Assembly (NCBI GenBank): GCA_036002485.1
Contig: DASYTI010000106.1
Location: forward strand, 1 to 55,261
DNA: 55,261 nucleotides
Reading direction: 5' to 3'
Source of the DNA: Candidatus Methylomirabilota bacterium
GTDB taxonomy: Bacteria > Methylomirabilota > Methylomirabilia > Rokubacteriales > CSP1-6
The notes beneath the pieces are model-generated. The model was not told the DNA's origin. It searched no databases and saw nothing but the letters and a program-made list of their open reading frames with translations. Position numbers and translations under genes: made by a program. Every line of letters begins with the position of its first letter. The stretch's first letter is position 1. Shown piece after piece: positions 16,547-23,461 of this stretch.

Positions 16547-17613
16547 GGTTTCACCCCCGTCATGTGTTGGACTGCGGCCCGGTGACTGTCGAGCAGGCCC
16601 GGCACGCGCTGGGGATCCGTCCGTCCCCAGCCGCATTCCGAGGCCACCCCGAAGACGTCGACGACATCGCGCGCGACCTTGATGCGCGCCCCGTCACCCG
16701 CGCGGTCGTCGTGGTGTATGAGGCCGAGGTAGAGCGCGCTCTCCCCGAAGCCGTCGAGCTCCCCGAGCGGGCGGAAATAGGCGGCATCCGCACGGTGCCG
16801 GGGCACGGGCATGTGGAGGAAGTCGATGCCCCGGGCCAGAGCCTGGCGCACTCCATTAGCCATCTCCACCATGACGGCCATGTCGCGCGGCATCACCAGA
16901 TGCTCGTCCGCGGGCGAGCCATAGCAGAGGTGATAGCCCATCTCGACGGTGGAGGGGACCGCATCGCCGAGCCGCGCGAGCTCGGCCACGATCTGCCGCT
17001 TGTAGTCCCCCGGCCGCTCGGCGAAGAATCCCTCGTAGACCAGCACCTCCTGGCAGACATCCCACTGGATGGCGAGCTGCCCGGCGGGAATCGACGCCAC
17101 GATCTCCGCGAGCGCGTGTCTGAGCGCGCGCTCATAGGTCGGCAGATAGGCTTCGCGCGCTTTCGGGCTCACGTACATGTAGCCGCTGGCCATGGGCGTG
17201 GGGAGACAGACCTGGAAGCGCGTGCCCGCGGGAATTGCCCCTTCGCCCTGCAGCCGCCGGAACACATCGTAGGAGGCGCGCGCGGCCTGCGCATAGCCGG
17301 TCTCGAAGGCCACCCCGTCGGGATCGATGTCCGCGCGAAAGCGGAGGAGGGGCATCTCGCGCAAGAGCTTGCCGTCCCACTGTCTGAGCGCGAAGAGAGG
17401 AACGGTGGGGTCGATCTCCATGGCCGGATGGTTCTTGAGCATGATGCTTTGAAAGAAGATCCATCGCCGGCGCTCCCCCGTCTCTCCGTCCGGTATCCGC
17501 GGCAGAAAGGGCCCGAGGGCGGCCGCCACGGTCCGGAGCACCGCCTCGGCATCGGCCAGCGGTACGCTGCCGATGAGATGCGCCTCGCCGCTGGGTCGCC
17601 CGGAAGTGGCCAT
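16543..17613 (-). CDS. MetE C-terminal-like (cobalamin-independent methionine synthase/UROD superfamily) protein
   Basis: 356 residues from ATG 17613 (MATSGRPSGEAHLIGSVPL). The open frame continues upstream, but that part lies antisense to the LLM gene. Features of the UROD/MetE-C barrel include AHLIGSVPLADAEAV, LPRIPDGETGERRRWI, an IQWDVCQEVL strand end and a late VASECGWGRTDPQRV, where His/Cys metal ligands are usual in MetE. It is about half the length of full MetE and lacks the N-terminal domain. Environmental proteins of this kind are annotated only as methionine-synthase-like; a methyl- or C1-transfer to an unknown acceptor is the best guess. The gene is coupled by GTGA overlap to the FAH gene. 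Confidence 0.78.
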   Translation of the reverse strand: MATSGRPSGEAHLIGSVPLADAEAVLRTVAAALGPFLPRIPDGETGERRRWIFFQSIMLKNHPAMEIDPTVPLFALRQWDGKLLREMPLLRFRADIDPDGVAFETGYAQAARASYDVFRRLQGEGAIPAGTRFQVCLPTPMASGYMYVSPKAREAYLPTYERALRHALAEIVASIPAGQLAIQWDVCQEVLVYEGFFAERPGDYKRQIVAELARLGDAVPSTVEMGYHLCYGSPADEHLVMPRDMAVMVEMANGVRQALARGIDFLHMPVPRHRADAAYFRPLGELDGFGESALYLGLIHHDDRAGDGARIKVARDVVDVFGVASECGWGRTDPQRVPGLLDSHRAAVQHMTGVKP

Positions 17614-17633
17614 GGCCAAGGCTCGCGTCCAGC

Positions 17634-17660
17634 AGTATAACCTTCTGTGCGGACCGGCAA
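17634..17660 (-). promoter_or_regulatory. Possible promoter for the MetE-like/FAH pair
   Basis: In the 96-base divergent gap, the minus strand shows TATACT (17639-17634) with TTGCCG 15 bases further upstream. The -10 is good, but the spacer is short, so this is tentative. Confidence 0.3.
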
Positions 17661-17709
17661 TCGACCAGGAATCGGGGCCTCGGAGCCCGGGCCCGGTCAG
17701 GGAGGGACG

Positions 17710-18729
17710 ATGGAGCTCGGGATCTTCGATCATCTGGACCGGCGGGAGGCGCCCCTCGACGAGTTCTACGAGAGCCGGCTTCGCCTGCTCGAGCGATACG
17801 ATGCCGCCGGCTTCTACTCGTACCATCTGGCCGAGCATCACGCGACACCGCTCGGGCTGGCTCCCGTGCCCGGAATCTTCCTCGCCGCGGCCACCCAACG
17901 GACCCGCCGCATTCGTCTCGGCCCGTGCGTGTACTGCCTGCCCCTCTATGATCCGCTGCGCCTCATCGAAGAGGTCTGCATGCTCGATCAGCTCTCGCGC
18001 GGGCGCTTCGACTTCGGGGTGGGGCGGGGGATCGTGCCCTACGAGATGGCCTACTTCAACCTGCATCACCTCGAGACGGAGGAGATCTACCGGGAGGCGC
18101 TCGAGGTCATCCTCCAGGGTCTCACGAGCGACGTGCTGGACCACCGGGGGGCGCGCTACACCTACCGCAAAGTGCCCATGATCCTCCGCCCCGTTCAGCA
18201 GCCGCATCCCCCTCTCTGGTATGGCCTCGGCCACGCGGCGGGGGCGGAGTGGGCGGCCACCAACAAGGTGCACGTGATCAGCAATGGCCCCTCGGAGGTG
18301 ACGAAGTCTCTCTTCGATCGCTACGTCGAAGTGTGGGAGCGCAAGCACGGGGGAGCGCCCATGCCGAAGCTCGGCATCTCGCGGCACATCGTGGTGGGCC
18401 GCACCGATGCCCAGGCGGAAGCCCTGGCCCGGTCGAACTATGCCGTGTGGTACGCGAACCTGACCAAGCTCTGGCGCGATTTCGGAGCCACGCCGATCCG
18501 CTTCGCTCGGGATTTCGACGAGGCCCGCCAGCGCGGCATCGCCTTCGCGGGCACGCCGGCCCGCGTCAGGGAGGAGGTCGAGAAGCAGATCGCCGAGAGC
18601 ACATGCACCTACTTCGTCTGCCGGCTCATGTTCGGCAACATGAGCGAGGCGGAGGCCACCGCCTCCATCGATCTCTTCACAGAAGAGGTCATGCCCCACC
18701 TCGCCAAGCTTCCCTCGGCGCGTTCGTGA
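17710..18729 (+). CDS. LLM class flavin-dependent oxidoreductase
   Basis: 339 residues from ATG 17710, with GGAGGGA directly upstream. The luciferase-like barrel is clear: MELGIFDHLDRR, YHLAEHHATPLGLAPVPGIFLAAATQRTRRIRLG split over its N-terminal third, PLYDPLRLIEEVCMLDQLSRGRFDFGVGRG, and the late GTPARVREEVEKQI. The EHH motif after the first strands is typical of the bacterial-luciferase-like group. These enzymes use FMN (or F420 in some groups) to oxidise small molecules. The gene is divergent from the MetE-like gene and converges on the cupin gene with seven bases between stops. Confidence 0.9.
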   Translation: MELGIFDHLDRREAPLDEFYESRLRLLERYDAAGFYSYHLAEHHATPLGLAPVPGIFLAAATQRTRRIRLGPCVYCLPLYDPLRLIEEVCMLDQLSRGRFDFGVGRGIVPYEMAYFNLHHLETEEIYREALEVILQGLTSDVLDHRGARYTYRKVPMILRPVQQPHPPLWYGLGHAAGAEWAATNKVHVISNGPSEVTKSLFDRYVEVWERKHGGAPMPKLGISRHIVVGRTDAQAEALARSNYAVWYANLTKLWRDFGATPIRFARDFDEARQRGIAFAGTPARVREEVEKQIAESTCTYFVCRLMFGNMSEAEATASIDLFTEEVMPHLAKLPSARS

Positions 18730-18736
18730 CGCGAGC

Positions 18737-19087
18737 CTATTCCACGGGCACGAAGATACAGTGACGCAGCTTCCCGTCGATGGCCTTCGAAAGGTGGCCC
18801 TTGCCCGTGGTGTCCTCGACCAGGATCACCTCGCCGGCCCCGATGACGCGGCTCTCGCCATCGCTGGCCGTGATCTGGACCCCGGCGTCGAGGTTGATGA
18901 TGTACTGGCGGCGGGGCGCGGGATGCCAGTCCAGATCATAGGTGGGCGGCACCTGCCGGAAGATGATCCCGGTGGCGGGGAGACGCTTGGAGAGCTTGCC
19001 CCCGCGCGTCTCTTCGGCCCACTCGACGTCGATATCCCGGAAATGCGACTGCCCGCTCGTATCCGTGTACAGGTTATGGATGCGCAT
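18737..19087 (-). CDS. Cupin-fold small protein
   Basis: 116 residues, MRIHNLYTDTSGQSHFRDIDVEW. The second half has cupin features: a DLDWHPAPRRQYIINLDAGVQIT strand pair, then SRVIGAGEVILVEDTTGKGH, with His and Glu positions that often bind metal in cupin motif 2. The length fits a single-domain cupin. Function unknown; it could be a dioxygenase, isomerase or sensor. It converges on the LLM gene and diverges from the Lin0512 gene, 99 bases away. Confidence 0.8.
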   Translation of the reverse strand: MRIHNLYTDTSGQSHFRDIDVEWAEETRGGKLSKRLPATGIIFRQVPPTYDLDWHPAPRRQYIINLDAGVQITASDGESRVIGAGEVILVEDTTGKGHLSKAIDGKLRHCIFVPVE

Positions 19088-19109
19088 GCACGCTCCTCGT
19101 CACGGGCGC

Positions 19110-19138
19110 TTGACAGCCGTGAGTTCATGGTGAACGAT
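19110..19138 (+). promoter_or_regulatory. Likely sigma70 promoter of the Lin0512-VOC-thioredoxin run
   Basis: TTGACA at 19110-19115, a 17-base spacer and AACGAT at 19133-19138, about 48 bases before the GTG start at 19187. The -35 is perfect and the -10 is weak. It is the only such pair in this divergent gap. Confidence 0.45.
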
Positions 19139-19186
19139 GCGTGAGCCGCCGGGCTTTCCCGCGGACGACGCTATCGGAGGTGGGTC

Positions 19187-19519
19187 GTGAGCGCAAGCAG
19201 ATATGTACTCGAGTTCGGCATGGGCGTGGATGTCCATGGCAACGACTCGACCAAGGCGGCCTGCCGCGCCGTGTCGGACGCCATCCGCCACTCGAGCCTG
19301 CCCTTCTTCCAGGATGTCCGCGAGCGGGGGGGCAAGATGCTCGTGGACGTGACGGTCGGCGTTCCCGACCCCGGCTCGGTCAAGATCGACGTCGTCCAGC
19401 GCGAGCTTCCGCACGGTGAGGTGACCGTCCGCCCCGTGAGCGGCGGCCTGCGCGTGACGGGTGCCGATACCATCATCGCGTGCGCGGCCATCACCGTCAG
19501 CGTGGAGTATCCGACATGA
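19187..19519 (+). CDS. Lin0512 family protein
   Basis: 110 residues from GTG 19187, with GGAGGTGGG just upstream. The N-terminus YVLEFGMGVDVHGNDSTKAACRAVSDAIRHSSLPF is the signature of the Lin0512 family (PF09585), small proteins of unknown function with a conserved Gly-Met-Gly and His-Gly pair. The remainder (VDVTVGVPDPGSVKIDVVQRELPHGEVTV) also fits. In several genomes Lin0512 genes occur beside metabolic enzyme genes. Here the stop overlaps the ATG of a VOC-fold protein (ATGA), a strong sign of a joint operon. Confidence 0.9.
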   Translation: MSASRYVLEFGMGVDVHGNDSTKAACRAVSDAIRHSSLPFFQDVRERGGKMLVDVTVGVPDPGSVKIDVVQRELPHGEVTVRPVSGGLRVTGADTIIACAAITVSVEYPT

Positions 19520-19983
19520 CCACGGCCACCACGGGCATCGGGCTGAAGCGTCTGCAGCATCTGGTCTTGTGGGTGTCGAACGTCGAGCGCAGCGTGCGCT
19601 TCTATCGCGACCTCCTCGGCTTCGAGGTGAAGACGCAGTCCCCGCGCGCGGCCTTTCTGAGGATCCCCGGCAGTCCCGACGACCATCACCTGGGCCTCTT
19701 CGAGCACCCGGGCGTGCCCGGACCCGATGAGCGCGTGGCCCGCATGTACCATTCCGCCTGGGAGGTCGGCGAGATCACCGACCTCGTGCGCGCGCGAGAC
19801 CGGCTCCTCGAGGCGGGCGCCCTCGTCGGCGCCTCGAACCACGGGGTGAGCCTGTCGCTCTACGCCAAGGACCCGGACGGGCTGGAGTTCGAGATTTTCT
19901 GGACAGTGCCCGGCGGCACCTCGATTGGGACCAGGGAGCTGGACCTCGAGGGCGAGCTCGCCCGGCGCGGCATCACCAACTAG
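19516..19983 (+). CDS. VOC family (glyoxalase/dioxygenase-fold) protein
   Basis: 155 residues from ATG 19516, which overlaps the previous TGA. A single vicinal-oxygen-chelate module pair is visible: LKRLQHLVLWVSNVERSVRFYRDLLGFEV, HHLGLFEHPG and, at the end, SLSLYAKDPDGLEFEIFW. The His (LQHLVL), a second His (DHHLGLF) and the Glu (EFEIFW) are the usual metal ligands. Members include extradiol dioxygenases, glyoxalase I and resistance proteins; which applies here is open. It is co-translated with the Lin0512 gene and followed by the thioredoxin-like gene 23 bases later. Confidence 0.9.
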   Translation: MTTATTGIGLKRLQHLVLWVSNVERSVRFYRDLLGFEVKTQSPRAAFLRIPGSPDDHHLGLFEHPGVPGPDERVARMYHSAWEVGEITDLVRARDRLLEAGALVGASNHGVSLSLYAKDPDGLEFEIFWTVPGGTSIGTRELDLEGELARRGITN

Positions 19984-20006
19984 ATCCCACAGGAGGAGAC
20001 CACGAC

Positions 20007-20618
20007 ATGGCGCAGCTGAGAATTCCCCTGGACGAGAAGCGCTTCAACACGGGCCTGAGCTGGAAGGACTACCTGGCCCAGATGGGCGACACCAAGCCCC
20101 GCACGGAAGAGAACTACTCCAAGGCCGGCCTCACCGATGACGAGCGCAAGTTCTTTTCCGGCATTGGCCAGGTCAAGTACGTGCTCATGATGGCCGAGAA
20201 CTGGTGCGGCGACGTCCATCGCAACTCCCCGATGATCGCGCGCATCGTCGAGGCCATGCCGGGGGCCGAGATGCGCGTGCTCCTGCGCGACCAGCACCCC
20301 GACCTGACCGAGTGCTTCCTGAACAACGGCTACCGCTCCATTCCCATCGTGGTCTTCTTCGACAAGGACTGGAACGAGGTCGGACGATGGATCGAGCGGG
20401 CCGGCGCCGCCACTCAGCGCTCGTTCGCCATCCGCGCCGCTACGCTTGATGCCGCGCCGGCCGACAACAAGGAGAAGCAGGACGCGGCCATGGCGGAATT
20501 CCGCAAGCAGGTCCAGGGCACGTATGACACGGCCCCCGACAAGAGCTTGTGGCGGGAGACGGCCAAGGAAGTCCGGCAAGTGCTGGAGCAGCGCCTGGGG
20601 CTCGCCGCCAAGAAGTAA
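20007..20618 (+). CDS. Thioredoxin-family protein with WCGD motif
   Basis: 203 residues, with AGGAGGAG upstream of ATG 20007. The thioredoxin-like core lies at about residues 45-140: VKYVLMMAENWCGDVHRNSPMIARIVEAM, then EMRVLLRDQHPDLTECFLNNGYRSIPIVVFFD, with the cis-Pro region SIPIV. The redox motif is W-C-G-D, with a single cysteine, so classic disulfide exchange is unlikely. This matches the group of thioredoxin-like proteins (PF14595 type) usually of unknown function. It is the last gene of the Lin0512-VOC run and is followed by two stem-loops. Confidence 0.88.
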   Translation: MAQLRIPLDEKRFNTGLSWKDYLAQMGDTKPRTEENYSKAGLTDDERKFFSGIGQVKYVLMMAENWCGDVHRNSPMIARIVEAMPGAEMRVLLRDQHPDLTECFLNNGYRSIPIVVFFDKDWNEVGRWIERAGAATQRSFAIRAATLDAAPADNKEKQDAAMAEFRKQVQGTYDTAPDKSLWRETAKEVRQVLEQRLGLAAKK

Positions 20619-20619
20619 A

Positions 20620-20635
20620 GGAGGCGCTCGCCTCC
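20620..20635. terminator. Stem-loop after the thioredoxin-family gene
   Basis: GGAGGC, loop GCTC, GCCTCC begins two bases after the stop codon. There is no T-run. It is probably an mRNA 3'-end structure together with the longer hairpin that follows. Confidence 0.4.
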
Positions 20636-20657
20636 GCTGATCGAGTGTCACGCCCCC

Positions 20658-20698
20658 GTCCCGCCCGGGGGAGCGCTCACGCGCTTTCCGGGCGGGAC
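20658..20698. terminator. Long GC-rich stem-loop
   Basis: GTCCCGCCCGG (20658-20668) pairs perfectly with CCGGGCGGGAC (20688-20698). Inside, AGCGC and GCGCT form a second stem around TCAC. It is a strong two-part hairpin without a T-tract, 40 bases after the thioredoxin-family gene, and is likely a terminator or RNA-stability element. Confidence 0.5.
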
Positions 20699-20836
20699 GA
20701 GTCCGCGCTCCGAAGAACCCTCGCCCGAGCTGGTCGCACGCGGTGAGTCGAAAGCAGTGTGTGGTATCCTACCCCCGTCGGGATTTGGGTCGTATCACAG
20801 ACGTAACTTGCCGGAACTACGTGACGAGTATGGGTC

Positions 20837-20889
20837 GAGGGCTGAGTTGATCTTCGAGCCGAGACGGTGCCGACGAGCCGAGGGCTGAG
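20837..20889 (+). repeat. Dispersed repeat copy B with a partial unit beside it
   Basis: The full unit spans 20853-20889, starts TTCGAGCCGAGACGG and ends GAGCCGAGGGCTGAG. Its first 28 bases are identical, on the opposite strand, to 21562-21589 in copy C. Directly before it, 20837-20852 repeats the terminal part (GAGGGCTGAGTTGATC), so a second, incomplete unit abuts it. Copy B ends 14 bases before the ATG of the small membrane protein gene and comes close to its Shine-Dalgarno site. Confidence 0.8.
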
Positions 20890-20903
20890 AAGATGAGGGG
20901 AGC

Positions 20904-21122
20904 ATGAAGAGCTTCGCGTCGCGCTACATCGCACTGCTTTGGCTCCTCGCGGTGCTCAGTCTCGTGGGTTGGTTCATCTGGAACTCCGACCTGGCCGGCT
21001 GGATCCTCGTTGTGTTGGTCGTGGGGCTCATGGTCTGGCAGCTCACGAGCCGCGAGCGCAGCGGGCGGGGCGGAGGAGCGAGGTCCAAGAGCCAGCGCCT
21101 GCCCGACGAGCCCACTCCATGA
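20904..21122 (+). CDS. Small two-helix membrane protein, function unknown
   Basis: 72 residues. Two hydrophobic segments are evident: IALLWLLAVLSLVGWFIW at about 9-26 and GWILVVLVVGLMVWQLT at about 32-48. A charged, disordered tail rich in Arg, Gly and Ser follows. AGGGGAG stands right before ATG 20904. The stop overlaps the ATG of the next gene (ATGA), so the two are co-translated. No family is recognised. The tail composition suggests a cytoplasmic or periplasmic tether. Repeat copy B sits immediately upstream. Confidence 0.65.
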   Translation: MKSFASRYIALLWLLAVLSLVGWFIWNSDLAGWILVVLVVGLMVWQLTSRERSGRGGGARSKSQRLPDEPTP

Positions 21123-21481
21123 GAGGGGTCCGCGTCCCCGCGCTCGCGCTCTCGATGGCCCTGCTCCTCGGCTCCGTCGCGGCCTGGGCGCAGCCCGAGA
21201 GAGCCAGCGAGCCGTCGACCCGCTGCTCGAGCTATGCGGTCGGCACCAACACGCAGACCGAATGTCAGCGCGCGGCGGGTCCCGCCACCTCACCGGCCAT
21301 CCACTGCACCAGCTCGAAGACGGGCACCGACACGCATGTCGAGTGCGCGCCCGTCGCCGCTCCCATCGTCATGGGAACGAGGCGCCCCGAGGCCTCACGG
21401 GCGCTTCCCGCCATGCCCGCCCCGCCCATGCGCTGCTCCAGCTACGCGATCGGCTCCTCCGTCTACACCGACTGCCGCTAG
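21119..21481 (+). CDS. Secreted protein with three C-x12-C repeats, function unknown
   Basis: 120 residues from ATG 21119. The signal peptide VPALALSMALLLGSVAAWAQ is probably cut after Ala24. The mature part has six cysteines in three pairs at 36/49, 63/76 and 106/119, each exactly C-x12-C. The units read CSSYAVGTNTQTEC, CTSSKTGTDTHVEC and CSSYAIGSSVYTDC, so the consensus is C-(S/T)-S-x-x-x-G-(T/S)-x-x-x-(T/V)-(E/D)-C. Linkers are Pro/Ala-rich. Each unit is probably a small disulfide-closed hairpin (inference). I do not recognise the family. ATGA overlap ties its translation to the membrane protein upstream. Confidence 0.7.
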   Translation: MRGVRVPALALSMALLLGSVAAWAQPERASEPSTRCSSYAVGTNTQTECQRAAGPATSPAIHCTSSKTGTDTHVECAPVAAPIVMGTRRPEASRALPAMPAPPMRCSSYAIGSSVYTDCR

Positions 21482-21486
21482 CGCGC

Positions 21487-22161
21487 ATGCCCCGCCGGTG
21501 CCATTGGGCCCGCGGCGAGCCCGACACCACTCAGCCCTCGCCTCGCCGGTCTCCTCGCCTGCGGCTCGTCGGCACCGTCTCGGCTCGAACGACCACTGCG
21601 TATCACGACCTCGAATGGGGCGTCCCGGTGCGTGACGACCGCCGGCTCTTCGAGCTCCTCGTCCTCGAGGGCGCCCAGGCCGGACTCAGCTGGTCGACCA
21701 TCCTGGCCAGACGCGCGGGGTACCGGCACGCCTTCGCGCGCTTCGATGTCGCGCGGGTGGCCCGCTTCAGGCCGGCCGTGATCGGCCGCCTGCTGCGTGA
21801 CCCCGGCATCATCCGGCACCGTGGCAAGATCGAGAGCGCGATCGGCAACGCGCGGGCCGTTCTTGCCGTCCAGCGCGAGCACGGCAGCTTCGCCGCGTAT
21901 CTCTGGGATTTCGTCGGCGGCCGGCCGCTCGACAACCGCCGGCGCTCACCCGGCCAGGTGCCGGCCCAGACGCCGCTCTCCCAGGCGCTGTCGCGCGATC
22001 TCAAGCGGCGCGGCTTCACCTTCGTCGGCCCCACGACCTGCTATGCCTTCATGCAGGCGGTCGGGCTCGTCAACGATCACCTCACCTCATGCTTCCGCTA
22101 CGCGCCCGTCCGCCGTCTCGCGGCGAGGCGAGGCGGAGCACGGCACCGAAAGCATGCTTGA
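21487..22161 (+). CDS. tag: DNA-3-methyladenine glycosylase I with an in-frame repeat-encoded insertion
   Basis: 224 residues from ATG 21487. From residue 39 on, the protein follows Tag closely: YHDLEWGVPVRDDRRLFELL, LEGAQAGLSWSTILARRAGYR with the catalytic-pocket residues, DPGIIRHRGKIESAIGNARA, and KRRGFTFVGPTTCYAFMQA with VNDHLTSC at the end. The zinc ligands would be Cys5, His40, and the His and Cys of NDHLTSC. In E. coli Tag the first two are 13 residues apart; here 35, because 22 extra residues (about 16-37) interrupt an otherwise colinear N-terminus. The extra DNA is repeat copy C. Tag excises 3-methyladenine from alkylated DNA. Whether the enlarged loop is tolerated is not known. Confidence 0.9.
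   Translation: MPRRCHWARGEPDTTQPSPRRSPRLRLVGTVSARTTTAYHDLEWGVPVRDDRRLFELLVLEGAQAGLSWSTILARRAGYRHAFARFDVARVARFRPAVIGRLLRDPGIIRHRGKIESAIGNARAVLAVQREHGSFAAYLWDFVGGRPLDNRRRSPGQVPAQTPLSQALSRDLKRRGFTFVGPTTCYAFMQAVGLVNDHLTSCFRYAPVRRLAARRGGARHRKHA
21529..21589 (-). repeat. Dispersed repeat copy C, inside the tag coding sequence
   Basis: On the minus strand this 61-base unit starts TTCGAGCCGAGACGG, shares 28 identical bases with copy B, and ends GAGGCGAGGGCTGAGT as copies A and D do. ACCACT occurs at 21526-21531 and again at 21592-21597, exactly 66 bases apart, and may be a target duplication, though ACT is also part of the repeat's usual end. The unit lies within codons 15-35 of tag and adds no stop in the tag frame. 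Confidence 0.82.
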
Positions 22162-22211
22162 GATCGCGGTGCGGGCCGTCTAGACTGACCGTGTGCTGAC
22201 CACGATGTCGC

Positions 22212-22700
22212 ATGGCGAGTGACCGCGGGCCGATGGGCGGCATCCTCCGCTTTCTCGGATTGAGTGGCGCCCCGGAGGACTCGGCGCCGCGCGCGGTCAT
22301 CTCGGCGGGCCTGAGCGATCCCTCCGATCCCGGGCGCGCGGTCCTGGGCAGCGGCCTCTCCCTTCGCGGCGAGATCACGGGGGAAGGTGACTTCCACGTT
22401 TACGGACGCTTCGAGGGCGAGATCGACGTCTCCGGACGCGTGGTGGTGGCCGAGAGCTCCGAGGTGGACGCCAATGTCAACGCCGCCTCCATCGTCATCG
22501 CGGGCAAGGTTCGCGGCAATCTCTCGGCCACCACGCGCCTCGACATCCTTCCCACCGGCGTGCTGACGGGCACCCTCAAGGCGGGCAGCTTCTCGGCGGC
22601 CGAGGGCGCCTCCGTCAAGGGCGAGATCTGGCTCGAGCGTGCGCAGCACAGCCGCCCGAGCGATGGACGAGGCCTCGGCTCCCCGGAGGAGCCAAGGTGA
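22212..22700 (+). CDS. Bactofilin family polymer-forming protein
   Basis: 162 residues. The central right-handed beta-helix of bactofilins is evident at about 45-145: GSGLSLRGEITGEGDFHVYGRFEGEIDVSG is followed by ESSEVDANVNAASIVIAGKVRGNL and LPTGVLTGTLKAGSFSAAEGASVKGEI. The repeated (V/L)xGxxxGx pattern marks the coils. Bactofilins polymerise without nucleotide at the inner membrane and organise cell-wall or stalk functions. The flanking N- and C-termini are disordered, as usual. The stop overlaps the GTG of the next gene (GTGA), coupling it to a membrane-anchored TPR protein. Confidence 0.92.
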   Translation: MASDRGPMGGILRFLGLSGAPEDSAPRAVISAGLSDPSDPGRAVLGSGLSLRGEITGEGDFHVYGRFEGEIDVSGRVVVAESSEVDANVNAASIVIAGKVRGNLSATTRLDILPTGVLTGTLKAGSFSAAEGASVKGEIWLERAQHSRPSDGRGLGSPEEPR

Positions 22701-23350
22701 GCGAGCTCCTGGCCGCCCTCCAGGCATCCCGCTGGGGCCGCTGGGCGGGCCTGGCGCTCCTGGCCCTCGCCCTCGTCGGTCTCGGCTGGGGTGGCTGGAT
22801 GCTCTGGAGCACGCGCGCGGAGTCTCACGGGGCCGTGGCGCTGGCCCAGGCTCGGCTGCTCCTGGCCCAGGCGCAGGCCCCCAACGCGGCGCCTGGCGCC
22901 GAGGGGCGCGCCCAGAAAGCCCTCGAGGAGGTCGTCGCGGACTTCCCGAGGCTGAGCTCGGGAGCCCAGGCTGCGTATCAGCTTGGCAATCTCCGGTTCG
23001 CCGCCGGGCAATACCCTCAGGCTCGCGCGGCCTTCCAGATCGCCAAAGCCCGGGCGCGCTCGACGAGCCTGGTCAGCCTGGCTTCCTTGGGCATCGGCTT
23101 CACCTTCGAAGCGGAAAAGAACTATGAAGCGGCCGAGAAGAGCTACTCCGAAACCATCAAGGGCGCCGGCCCCAAGGACTTCCTCTACGAAGAAGCCATG
23201 TCGGACATGGCCCGGGTCCAGGAGCTAGGTGGCAAGCGCGCCGCGGCGGTCGAGACCTATCAGAAGATCCTGAAAGAGCTGCCTGATGGTCGACGCGCCG
23301 AGGAGATGCGAGCGCGCGTGGCCATGCTTCAGTCCCCAATCAAACCGTAG
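22697..23350 (+). CDS. Membrane-anchored tetratricopeptide-repeat protein
   Basis: 217 residues from GTG 22697 (GGAGGAG upstream). One N-terminal membrane helix (WAGLALLALALVGLGWGGWML) is followed by helical TPR units: AQKALEEVVADFPRLSSGAQAAYQLGNLRFAAGQYPQARAAF (within residues 73-115), LASLGIGFTFEAEKNYEAAEKSYSETI, and MARVQELGGKRAAAVETYQKIL. The layout, one helix and a periplasmic TPR domain, resembles YfgM/TPR_21 proteins, which assist outer-membrane or secreted proteins; that role here is inference. It is co-translated with the bactofilin gene, so a shared envelope function is plausible. Confidence 0.82.
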   Translation: MSELLAALQASRWGRWAGLALLALALVGLGWGGWMLWSTRAESHGAVALAQARLLLAQAQAPNAAPGAEGRAQKALEEVVADFPRLSSGAQAAYQLGNLRFAAGQYPQARAAFQIAKARARSTSLVSLASLGIGFTFEAEKNYEAAEKSYSETIKGAGPKDFLYEEAMSDMARVQELGGKRAAAVETYQKILKELPDGRRAEEMRARVAMLQSPIKP

Positions 23351-23461
23351 TCTCAGGAAGCTAACCCGAAGATATTGCACCCTTCCTGCTATGTCTGATA
23401 AGAGGCATTATGTCAACCATGCTTCTACCATGATCCGGGCAACTCTCCGAAGACTCCCCCG

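Noticed and set aside
17614-18699. N-terminal extension of the MetE-like frame
   Set aside because: It is antisense to the LLM oxidoreductase gene, which has a perfect ribosome site and conserved sequence.
20853-21589. Composite transposon bounded by repeat copies B and C
   Set aside because: There is no transposase, copy C lies within tag with its own possible target duplication, and single copies exist elsewhere; independent insertions are simpler.
21526-21597. Treating ACCACT at both ends of the tag insert as a proven target duplication
   Set aside because: Half of it (ACT) belongs to the normal repeat end in copies A and D, so only three bases are independent; kept as suggestive only.
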